In this document: positions 55,310 to 64,000 of the stretch, piece by piece
Layout: each line of letters begins with the position of its first letter
Numbering within the stretch: the first letter of the stretch is position 1
NCBI RefSeq assembly: GCF_000003815.2
Contig: NC_049990.1
Span: forward strand, 2,995,655 to 3,059,654
Length of the DNA stretch: 64,000 nucleotides
Source of the DNA: Branchiostoma floridae
Lineage: Eukaryota > Chordata > Leptocardii > Amphioxiformes > Branchiostomatidae
Reading direction: 5' to 3'
Translations under genes and position numbers: made by a program
The notes under the pieces: generated by a model
What the model was told of the DNA's origin: nothing
What the model saw: the letters and a program-made list of their open reading frames with translations, nothing else
Database searches by the model: none

Positions 55310-56202
55310 CAGGGCTCGAAATACTTTTTTTCTGCATACCTGCACTGGTGCAAGTAACACTGAAAATTACCTGCACCAGACAAATTTTACCTGCACCTCT
55401 CTGAATTTAGGAAGTGTGGACCATACTAAGGAATCATTGCTATTTGTTCTCCTATGATAATATTACTGGTGGTAATTTGCAGCTAATGGCAATGTACATA
55501 CACTACATCATATGGCATTTACCGTATATTCTCGAATAAAGTACGCACCCCAATTAAAGTACGCACCCCTGATTTTGGACAAGTCTTAGACAGATCTTTG
55601 GGACTGAAAGGTAAAATGGAAAAACTCAAATAAAGTACGCACCCCTTCTCCACCAATTTTGAACAGACCTTTAACTGGATAAATTCAAATTTATGATGTT
55701 TTCCCCCGGTTATTTTGCATAAGATAACCTGGAGAATTGCCTACTGCAATTATAAAAATCACTGTGAACTGGTAGAAGAAATCAGGAAAAACCAGTTGTA
55801 CAAGTCAAAGTCACTAACTCAAAAGGATTGTATGCAAATGCCAATCTTATGTAAATCATGTTTAGACAATTTCTTTGTTTCATGTTTAGACAACTACAAG
55901 ACAACAACAATGTGCATGTTTTGAAAAATTACCAGAAGTGTAGCTCCACCTTGCTTTATTTTAGGCTTTTTTTACCATTTCTCTGTGCAGTGACCTCAAA
56001 TAAAGTACGCACTCCAACTTTGGCAACAACTTGTAGCACCTTTTCAATTTTGAAAAGTTAAAAAAGTGCGTACTTTATTCGAGAATATACGGTACGTATA
56101 AAGTCCAGTCCATGGACCAGTGCAGGTAGACACCAGAAACACCTGCACAGCTCCAATTTTACCTGCACTAACCTGCATATGCAGGTAGTATTTCGAGCCC
56201 TG
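55310..56202. mobile_element. hAT-like MITE (CAGGGCTCGAAATAC family) with nested insertion
   Basis: Reverse-orientation relative of 41177-41518. The termini are CAGGGCTCGAAATAC inverted. The flanks ACATA (55305-55309) and ACATG (56203-56207) form a 5-bp duplication with one mismatch. It is interrupted at 55522-56092. Confidence 0.8.
55522..56092. mobile_element. 571-bp TA-flanked MITE nested in the hAT-like MITE
   Basis: Perfect 27-bp inverted termini begin CCGTATATTCTCGAATAAAG. TA lies on both sides (55520-55521, 56093-56094). AAAGTACGCACCCC repeats several times near the left end and once near 55996. The TA flank points to Tc1/mariner-type mobilisation. No transposase frame. Confidence 0.85.
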
Positions 56203-56209
56203 ACATGAA

Positions 56210-57740
56210 AACAGTCTGACTCTGAGGAGAAAGTCTACCTGGGACAGTTCTCACTATATATTATGAGAATGGACTCATTCCTCAGCTAACTAACATCTTT
56301 CGCACCACAGTCATCCCTCAGTCAGTAAGACATCTGGAGCTGCATAGTTCAAGTTTCTGAACCTAAAAAAATCTTCAGCCTGCCATCTACCTTGGACAGT
56401 TCACACAGTTTCAGAAAGGGAATAGACTCAACAGAGTCAGAATCAAGTTTTTCCTTTTGATCTATTGCTAAATTTTTACTATGTAAAGTTGCCTGTAAAC
56501 ATGGAGAAAACTAGTACGGAATTTGCGACCTATTTAGTAATTTTGAATAGCTCTTTTCTTTCTTTTACTACAACTTAGTATAAGATGTCTACCTTGTCCC
56601 CCCAACGACCTGGATGTCAAGGGACTAGGTAGGTAGGTACGTAGTATGAGAAGTTAAAAAACCAAGGAATGGATTTGATGTGGCCTAAGACTAGTAAGAC
56701 ACATAAGAGTAGACTCAGTTCTCAGGTGCAGTTGCCCACCCCTGTACATCTGATACTCACCTGTGGTGGGTTTGTTTATCACCTGTCACATCGTAAACTC
56801 TACCTGTACCACAGGGGCAGGTATGGTACATCCTGGTGTGGGCAGCACCACTGAGGTTTATCTGAAACCACATCTAGGTTCAGTTAAACCTACCCAAGCA
56901 GACCACTCAGGGGACTGATAACATCTTGTGTGGACAGGTGGTCACTATAGTCAGGATTATGTTTGTGTCAGTTGGTAAATTAGTGAGAAGTAGTCACTTC
57001 GTCAGGTCCTTATGTTGAGTTTTGACTGTTTTTCTTGGATTCATTTCTCTGACTTTTAAAAGTGAAAAAAATGAACTAGAAGACAAGATCATGGAGATAA
57101 AAACAGGGACTCTGTGGGAAAAACTTCATTCTCTAAATTCACTCTCTTAATTTTTTTGTGCCAAGGTATACACTTTCTTCTCAAGCTCTGTTTTCATCAT
57201 CAATTCATATTGATTTTGGCAGTGAACTTTGTCCAAATTTTCTAGTTGCTTCCTTGATTCTCTGACTTTTTAAGTTTTTTTGTACTAGTGAAAGTTTAAC
57301 AAAAGATCAATATGAAGAACAGGGCTTAGAGAGTTAGAGGAAGATTTGCAGTACCAAGCAAGGTGTAGACACCCCCCCGCCCGCCGCTCTGTTTTCATGT
57401 TGATTTTGGCACTGAACTTGGTCCCAATTTTCTAGTTTCTTCTTTGATTCTCTGACTTTTTAAAGTGAACGTTTAGTAAAAGTTTAACAGGGCTTAGAGG
57501 AAGATTTGCAGTACCAAGCAAGGTGCAGATTTTCCCTCAGGGCAGGCTTTGTTTTCATGTTGACTTTGGGTTTGGTGCTTCCCTGAACTTTATCCAAGTT
57601 GACAGACTGTAGTCTTCAAGCAGAGGTTAGGTTTATCTGTGCCCAGAGGCAGATACAGTACAGACAACACTTGTCACATTGTATTTGGGAAGTCTTTCTC
57701 AAGATTTAGAAGCACTCCAGAGTACGCTTTCTACCAAATG
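56210..57740. other. No gene recognised; internal repeats
   Basis: Two related blocks around 57180-57370 and 57390-57540 share TTTTCTAGTT..CTTTGATTCTCTGACTTTTT and GAGGAAGATTTGCAGTACCA. Confidence 0.4.
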
Positions 57741-57750
57741 TCGTAGCACC

Positions 57751-57921
57751 TAATCTCCAAGCAGATCCTACAATGGCATAAGATACTACCAAACTGGCCA
57801 GGAGATAGTCAGCCAAGAGGTGTACATTTGCCATGTAGCGAAACACACTCCTAAGCCAGCTTCACTCCTCTGCCAGCTTTTGATACTATCTTATGCTACC
57901 GTAGGATCTGCTTGGAGATTA
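57751..57921. mobile_element. 171-bp hAT-like MITE with 8-bp target duplication (copy 2)
   Basis: Same termini as 50868-51003 (TAATCTCCAAGCAGATCCTA). Perfect 8-bp flanks GTAGCACC at 57743-57750 and 57922-57929. Confidence 0.85.
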
Positions 57922-57929
57922 GTAGCACC

Positions 57930-58580
57930 GGTAAGTTGTTTAAAGTTTTGCAATCTGAACTTGGCAAACTGTAACAGTGTAAGAATAGAGTCACTCAGTA
58001 CCAACATTTTCATCATCGTTCGACTAAAGTCAACCATTTTAGATTTAAGATTTTACATGAATTACATCGTTTATATGAATAGGAATTCCTACTTGCTCTA
58101 TAACATTAACAATAGTTTGTATACCTGTGATGAATAAATTAGATACCCATACATTCACTGGTTGAACAGATTTAAAGTTGCACTATGTTACTCTGCAACC
58201 TGGCTCTGTATCAAAAGCTGGTTGTTTCAGTCTCATTTCAAACACTTGTTACAAAGACTGTGACATCCTGGTCCCCTGTACAGCCTGTGATTGAACTTGT
58301 TTAGACAAGGTTTGTATAACTCCCTGATGGACTGTCCCTTTGAGAGGGGCTTGATGCTGAGAGGAGATGGCATTTGCTCAGGGGCAGCTGTGTTTGTGGA
58401 ACCTATTGTGATGGTTTTAATCCCACTACAGTAGCCAGGATGGCCACTTGTTCTGCTGTTGGGCTAGGGCCAGAGAACTCTGCGTCCAGACTCCAGGGGT
58501 GTAACTGGCCCCTACTCCATGGCTGGCTGGACAGATGTTGGGCAGGCTGCTATGAGCAAGATTTTATCAGGCTAGAGCCA
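57930..58580. other. No gene recognised
   Basis: Unique-looking; a short frame at 58374-58586 has no motif. Confidence 0.35.
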
Positions 58581-58586
58581 GAGTAG

Positions 58587-59773
58587 GACCCCGTTCACAT
58601 GGGAAAAAAGCAAGTGAGTTAAACGAGGAATCCGATTAAAATGACGAATCCAAAGCCATGTGAACAGAACTAATCCGATTGGATTGCCCATTTTGGATTG
58701 GATTGGATAGGATTGCAATCCACCTCGGGAGGTGGATTCAGCGCGCGCAATCCGATTGGCGCGCAATCCGATTGACCGGAATCGGCCATGTGAACACAAT
58801 TGGATTGGATTCGGGCTTGTTTCATGGTTTTTACGTCATACATACGGGTACAGTGGACATTAGATATACAACCATACCTACAACATGGCAAAAAAAGTAT
58901 GATACACGGATTAGAAAAGAAGTTTATGGGCAAGTTTGCTTGCAAAATCATCTTACCGCTATGGTTAACAACCGGACGCCGCAAGATTCGCCGGAACATG
59001 TGCACCGGTTCTTTCCAAAAATCGGCAGTGTGGCAGAAGACCAACTGGTTAATTTTGGCAATATTGCCCATGAAAATAACATGTATGGTTTCGTTTCTCT
59101 CCTGTTGTTGGAGCCAATGTCCCAACACCACTAAAAAAGCAAATATTCTACGAGAAAAACAGTCGGAAGCGTGTCTAAACAGAAATTTCGAGCTTGGGTC
59201 ACTTCACTGCATGCAAGCATGGGCGAGCAGTTTTTTTAAACGAAACACAGACTTTTATTTCAGATAAATACGTGATGAAGTCAAATGTTTTGGTAGCAGT
59301 TTGCCTTATTTATGCAACTTCTGCAACAGATACATTTTATATAGTTAAATGTAGAGTATAATCACACCGCGCGTAACATTTCCACCCCCAGTCTAATAGA
59401 CTATCCCAATGACCCCGTATGACCCAGAGGCTGCCACTTTCGTCAGTGTGTGTTGCGGACCATCGACGCGTCAAAATCTGACCAAAGCCGGCCCATTTCT
59501 CAAGTTATAATCAATATCGATGTCGCTACATCCTTCAAAATTATGAGGTAGTCTGGCAACATTTTGGAAAAACTACGCGTGCCCGCGGTGGTCGTTGGAA
59601 ACACGACGCGTGCCGCGGTAAAGAGTTTAATCCGATTGTGTGGTCGCGGTCGCAAGTTTGAGTTTAATCCGATTGTATAAAACTCATGTGAACACATTTT
59701 TTTTAATCCGATAGAAAATTTCAATCGGATTCCTTGTTTAACTCACTTGCAATTTTTTCATGTGAACAGGGTC
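58587..59773. mobile_element. 1.19-kb non-autonomous TIR element (GACCCYGTTCACATG)
   Basis: Inverted termini of about 55 bp start GACCCCGTTCACATG and GACCCTGTTCACATG and share GCAAGTGAGTTAAAC and AGGAATCCGATT. TAG flanks it on both sides (58584-58586, 59774-59776). AATCCGATTG recurs inside. Frames of about 150 codons on both strands around 58670-59267 lack recognisable transposase motifs. A 3-bp duplication with GTTCACA-type ends resembles PIF/Harbinger relatives, but that is inference. Confidence 0.75.
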
Positions 59774-59779
59774 TAGAAG

Positions 59780-60105
59780 GTAACCGAAGTTTGACTTTGA
59801 GGACATCATGCAACAAATGTATGTTCCTTTTCCAAAATTTCCTGTAATTAGTAGGAAAAGCCATCTTATCTCCATAATGGATTAGTTGCAAGGTTGCCAA
59901 ATGTTGCAAATTTTATTTCTTTCTTTTAGTTTTAGTGTAATATGCAAGGGGTTCAGTTCTGAATTTTGCGTAAAGCGTTTTTGGGACCCCCTCCCCCCAT
60001 GATGCAGACCCCAAGTTTCTGCTGTGTGAAAGGGCTCCTCAGAAAGATTTGTAATACTATGTAGAAAACTGTTGCTCAAATTGGTGATTCGTTAAAAACT
60101 TTAAA
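59780..60105. other. No gene recognised
   Basis: Nothing identifiable. Confidence 0.35.
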
Positions 60106-60109
60106 ACAA

Positions 60110-60190
60110 CGTTGACGACATGGCGAGTATCGAACCCAGGAATACTTTATTCCGAGCCCAACTAGTTACACCACTCCAACGTTACTGTGG
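60110..60190 (-). mobile_element. tRNA-like SINE head (reverse orientation)
   Basis: The minus strand reads TGGAGTGGTGTAACTAGTTG and then CTGGGTTCGATACTCGCC. It shares its A-box part with the SINE at 3665-3900. Confidence 0.55.
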
Positions 60191-61689
60191 TGGCATTTGT
60201 TACTTCGTATTTACATGTCTGATTATGCTTCAAGGAAAAAGACAATCATACAGGCGCCTTGAAGACTCCTTTCCCCCTCCAAGACTCCTGTTGTATTCTG
60301 TCATGTTGTTCCAGTTCTACATCCTGCCCCCCCTTTTGTGTGTTGTGGGTGGAGCGTGGTAACATGGAATTCTGTCATACATGGCTTGTCCTAACGTAGC
60401 TAGTTTGTTTGTTTGCTTTATTGGGATCTCCATTAGCGATACCACTGAAATAGTACTGCTATTCTTCGTGGAGTCTGAAACACACAATAATACAATAAAA
60501 ATTAAACATAGTCAACAAAACTTATACAATTGGTAAAAAGAAAAAGTAGCCTCTCTACACTTTGTCGCTGGCCAGTTAAACTTACACTGGGCAAAGCCCT
60601 ACCGCATGAAAATCCTACCGAGTACAGAAGATAACCCCTGTGGCTTCATCTGCCCCGTAGAGAGCCCACACTAGCTACGTAAGGCAAGCCACGTATGACT
60701 GGATGCCAGGTTAGGAGCATGGCTAAACAGAATATTCTGGTGAGTCAACAGCAGGACAGACATGTGAGGACGGCCATGCTTCAGGGCAGCCGCTATTGAC
60801 AGCCAGTGTTCCGGACAGTGGGGACGTGTAGGGGGTTGGGGAGGGGGGTGCCTGCGACGATGACCCACATAAAGTTCTGACTCTGACTTGCCCTGGTCAC
60901 ACAGGATGGATTGGTAGTGTTGCATCACCTGTTAGAGGGCCTGCTGGGTAAATTGTCTTACAACAGAAACGATAAGTTACGAGAAAGACCAGATTGTACT
61001 TAGTCTGCCCCAAAACAATTTAAATTTTTTTCACCAATCTAATTGAAGCCTGCAAACAAGAAAAAAAAACTTAACCCATATGGGAGACTTTCTGAGTCAT
61101 GTGAAGAATATAAATTTATAATTATGATGAGCAAGAAAATGAAGGATACAACCCAAACAAATGCAAACAATTACTAATATAACCTTCCTGATAGAGGTAA
61201 TTGTGGTGACATAACACCACCTCTAGCTTGTCCATCACTGAGAGAAGTTTGCATACTGCGGAAACTGACCCCATAACGTTGGAATGCTTTTAACGGCCGA
61301 GAGAATGCCGTAAATTCCCCAACAAAGTGCCCACTTTTTCACCCCTCTCATGTTCCATAGTGGTGCGTTGGTGTTCAGTATTTTCTGTCACCAGGTTTTT
61401 GATCAATTTTGAAAAAGGTTTGCATACATTATGAGAATCCAGGGAATTTTCTAACACATAATGTATATGTATTTTAGTCTCTAAGTGAGTCTAAGCAGAT
61501 ATTGGAACTTGGAAGGCAAGATCACAACTTTTTTTCTTTGCTATATGTTTACAAATCAAGGAGCTAGAAAACGTCAATTTAGCCTTACAACATCTGCTTG
61601 GAGCTAAGGTTACTGTCTGAAAATCAGAAAGAGACAATTAGTCAGCAAATTGCTGGTGACAAGTAATCTTTATTGTTACTATTACTATT
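60191..61689. other. No supported gene; possible LINE 3' end and MITE relic
   Basis: 60410-60480 (TTTATTGGGATCTCCATTAG) resembles the 3' end of a LINE read on the minus strand. 61310-61350 (CCGTAAATTCCCCAACAAAG then TGCCCAC) resembles the 55522 MITE terminus. TCTGCTTGGAG occurs near 61592. Confidence 0.35.
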
Positions 61690-61898
61690 AGGCTCCATAT
61701 GTCACTGGAAAAATAGTAAAAGAAATGGCCAAATACTGAAATTGACAGACAACATGCCAGAGGAGTTAGCCAGCCAGGAGTATCATTGGCTTTGAATGTC
61801 TCATATTTCTTAGCCAGCAAACTCCTCTGGCATGTTATCTGTCTATTAGTATTTGGCCAAGTTCTACTATTTTTGAAGTGACATACACTACAGAGCCT
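61690..61898. mobile_element. 209-bp hairpin MITE
   Basis: AGGCTC, TATGTCACT, TTGGCCAAATACT, AACATGCCAGAGGAGTT and GGCT on the left pair in order with blocks on the right ending GAGCCT. Arms are about 80 bp with small mismatches and a central loop near 61785-61800. Confidence 0.8.
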
Positions 61899-61904
61899 GA
61901 TGGA

Positions 61905-62190
61905 GGCTAGATCAGTAGATGACAATAGCTTGACCTTTTAGCTGAAAAGATGTCTTGCCCTTCAAGTTATAATGTCAAATGTTTCAATCAGATACATGTT
62001 TGTTTATTGTTTATTTGTTTATTGTTCATTGACTCCTTTAGTTGTTACATATCATTGTAGACGTAGTATTATGATTGATGTCAGCAAAAGATTCAAATTG
62101 TATGAAACGGGGCGACAGGGCAGCCAACGCATTTTGTTGTCCTTGTTGTCCTAGTTGTTCCATTGTGGGCAGGGTTGAGTGGTAGGGTCA
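61905..62190. other. No gene recognised
   Basis: Nothing identifiable beyond short TTGTTTATTGTT runs. Confidence 0.35.
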
Positions 62191-62194
62191 AATC

Positions 62195-62310
62195 TTGTGT
62201 TGTGTCCTGAGGTTGATCAAAGAGTAGTCGGCTCCTTCAATGGTCAGGGACCCTGTATCTGGACCAGAGAGTCCTGAGTTCGAATCCTGGTTGCTGTTGC
62301 CTGACATATA
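62195..62310 (+). mobile_element. tRNA-like SINE head
   Basis: CTCCTTCAATGGTCAGGGAC (A-box-like) and GTCCTGAGTTCGAATCCTGG (B box). Confidence 0.55.
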
Positions 62311-62529
62311 TTTGTAGTAATTGTACTGCGGACGCCGGCTAGAAACCCCAGAATGAAATTTTGTAAGTCTTGTACTATCTCTTTTCAGAATTCTGTCTTA
62401 AGTCATCACCTGTCCACATAGATCAGGTTTTATATTAGTCCCCTGAGTGGTCTTCTTGGGCAGGTTTGACTGTAATATTGGGCAAAACTTGATTTTTCAA
62501 CATTTTTCAATCGGTGAGATCAAAACTGA

Positions 62530-62757
62530 GAACTCAAATCCTGGCTTGTGACAGGGCTGTCTTGAGCTTTAATTTTTTTTCTGTCCCACTCATTGTTTGG
62601 GAGCCAGTGTTGTTGATTTTCCTGGTTTTAAGCTTATGAAAGTAAACTTTCAACAGTTCCATGTCATTTTTGGGATGGATGGGGCAAAATCATTTTCCGT
62701 CCCAACAAGAAAATTTCTGTCCCAGTATGGAAGGACAGGTCCTGGAGACAGCCCTGG
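62530..62757 (-). repeat. Dispersed repeat, reverse copy (GGGCTGTCTCCAGGAC family)
   Basis: Reverse complement of the repeat at 2166-2350, including the CCTGGAGACAGCCCTG end and CTGTCCCACTCATTGTTTGG. Confidence 0.6.
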
Positions 62758-62759
62758 CT

Positions 62760-63520
62760 TGTGGTGACTCACTTTACAGTAACACACCCAAACTTTTCTC
62801 TCTCTAATCGGTTGGAAACATAAGTCTGCCTGGTGGACATGTTTGTTTGGTCGGTCTTCTGTGATGCTGCCACATTCGGAAGGCGAAAGACGGTCGCACG
62901 GTCTTGCAGACGACTTAATTGTCGCGCCGAGACTTGTTTTGGTGCCGGAGTGTGTGATAGCTGCTTCTGCACCTGGCGTCGTGCGACCTCTGACCTCGCC
63001 GGAATATCGCCGAGGGCGACCAGACAATAGAAGGCCTCACTTCTGCTGTCAAGATGTCTCAATAGGGGTCAGAGGTCAAATGAGCTTCCCTCCGGCTAGG
63101 CTATTATATCGTTTATACATGATATTATATAAGGTTACCACAGGGCAGTGCAGTTTTTCCCAGCAGTTGTTTTATACACAAAGCATAACTCGAAAAGTTT
63201 TCAAGCACAGTTCAATCTCACAACTGGATAAAAACTGAGATTTATTTTTGTACGTTTCGAGTGACCAAAATAGGGGTGGATACCGTTTGGGCTGGACCGG
63301 TTTTTACTGGTGCAACATGCAAGAACCGAGTCAAAAAAAAAGAAGAAAAGTCGGTGAACCAGTGGACTCGAACCTGATCAAGCCAAAACGTAATCCACCC
63401 CTAAGTGACATCCATTGCTCTTCTTTATCGCCACTAGAATGACATTGCTCACTAGTTCTTGCAACGCTGAAAAAGAGGGATGGATGTAGCTCAAAACATC
63501 CAGAGATAAATCTCATCTCG
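62760..63520. other. CpG-rich patch with open frames on both strands, not resolved
   Basis: 62813-63070 is open in three frames on the two strands. No frame has a recognised motif plus splice sites, so no gene is called. It could hold one exon. Confidence 0.3.
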
Positions 63521-63602
63521 TCTTTATACAGTTGTGAACACTGAATTGTATTTCAATATTGTTTAACTGGATGTCTAACCTTCATAAACAACCCAAAAAG
63601 TT

Positions 63603-63703
63603 NNNNNNNNNNNNNNNNNNNNNNNNNNNNNNNNNNNNNNNNNNNNNNNNNNNNNNNNNNNNNNNNNNNNNNNNNNNNNNNNNNNNNNNNNNNNNNNNNN
63701 NNN
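63603..63703. other. Assembly gap (run of N)
   Basis: 101 ambiguous bases. TGGATGT..CTTCA.AAAC..ACCCAAAAAGTT occurs on both sides (63570-63602 and 63792-63829), so the gap probably sits in a repeat. Confidence 0.98.
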
Positions 63704-63897
63704 TTTGAAATGATGTGTAGTGAATGATCTGAATTAAATTTGAATTATCCAGAAGAAGAGATTGAACTTTCATCTATTCATTATATTCCTGGATGTATAA
63801 TCTTCACAAACGTAACCCAAAAAAGTTATATCAACTTTTCTTGAAATACATGAAGCCAACACTAGTATTTTTGTACCTTGATGAAGGTTACACATGC

Positions 63898-63982
63898 ACC
63901 AAATAACAATCACTCAAGCAACTGGATATGATTTTGGAAATGGTCAAATGTTTCAGGTAGATATACCTTTCATTGGTGACAA
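63898..63982 (+). repeat. Dispersed repeat (ACTCAAGCAACTGGATATGA family)
   Basis: Direct-orientation relative of 45137-45220, preceded by CTTGATGAAGGTTACACATG. Confidence 0.5.
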
Positions 63983-64000
63983 AAGTATTTGAGTCATGTC

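Noticed and set aside
62769-63238. Three overlapping frames of 97-131 codons
   Set aside because: Mutually exclusive frames look equally open; no domain or splice pair decides between them. Could hide one exon.

Overview
The window looks like nuclear DNA of a cephalochordate (amphioxus, Branchiostoma-like). This is an inference: most of the sequence is non-coding, the one clear gene has ten short exons with GT-AG introns, introns are full of short DNA transposons, tRNA-headed SINEs and 5'-truncated LINEs, and both CpG-rich and AT-rich patches occur. No bacterial operons, CRISPR arrays or rRNA genes were seen. An assembly gap lies at 63603-63703.

Main gene. A ten-exon gene runs on the minus strand from an ATG at 50412 to a stop at 30620. 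Its exons join in one frame into 472 codons plus stop. It encodes a leucine-rich-repeat (RNI-like) protein with three lysine/glycine-rich tracts. A likely promoter with an imperfect RFX X-box lies near 51.5 kb and a perfect X-box lies in intron 1. RFX control plus this architecture suggests, but does not prove, a cilium-related protein. The gene carries visible scars: exon 4's 5' half with its splice acceptor exists as four tandem copies, the edges of exons 2 and 3 exist as decayed copies, an antisense LINE abuts the exon 6 acceptor, and a 174-bp phase-compatible candidate cassette exon sits between exons 6 and 7.

Left part (1-30 kb). No complete gene. Two candidate first coding exons on the minus strand (10807-10866 and 22066-22161) both end in phase 0 at good donors. 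They could be alternative starts of one gene continuing left of the window, or two unrelated genes. Minus-strand TATA boxes occur at 22.5, 22.9 and 27.8 kb, and three CRE palindromes cluster at 13.4 kb. Mobile elements include the right end of a PIF/Harbinger-like element (1-595), a 1.1-kb hAT-like element (11396-12526), LINE remnants, and degenerate satellites at 16.4-18.6 kb flanked by GA and CT tracts.

Middle (30-51 kb). The LRR gene and its introns. The 9.2-kb intron 7 holds a 1.63-kb PIF/Harbinger-like element inserted into a SINE, a hAT-like MITE, a satellite interrupted by a SINE, and a LINE remnant.

Right part (51-64 kb). No supported gene. There is a hAT-like MITE containing a nested TA-flanked MITE, two related hAT-like MITEs with 8-bp target duplications, a 1.19-kb TIR element, SINE heads, a long hairpin, and the gap. 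The most distinctive finding is a family of ultra-short palindromic inserts (31 and 42 bp) with perfect 7-bp target duplications.
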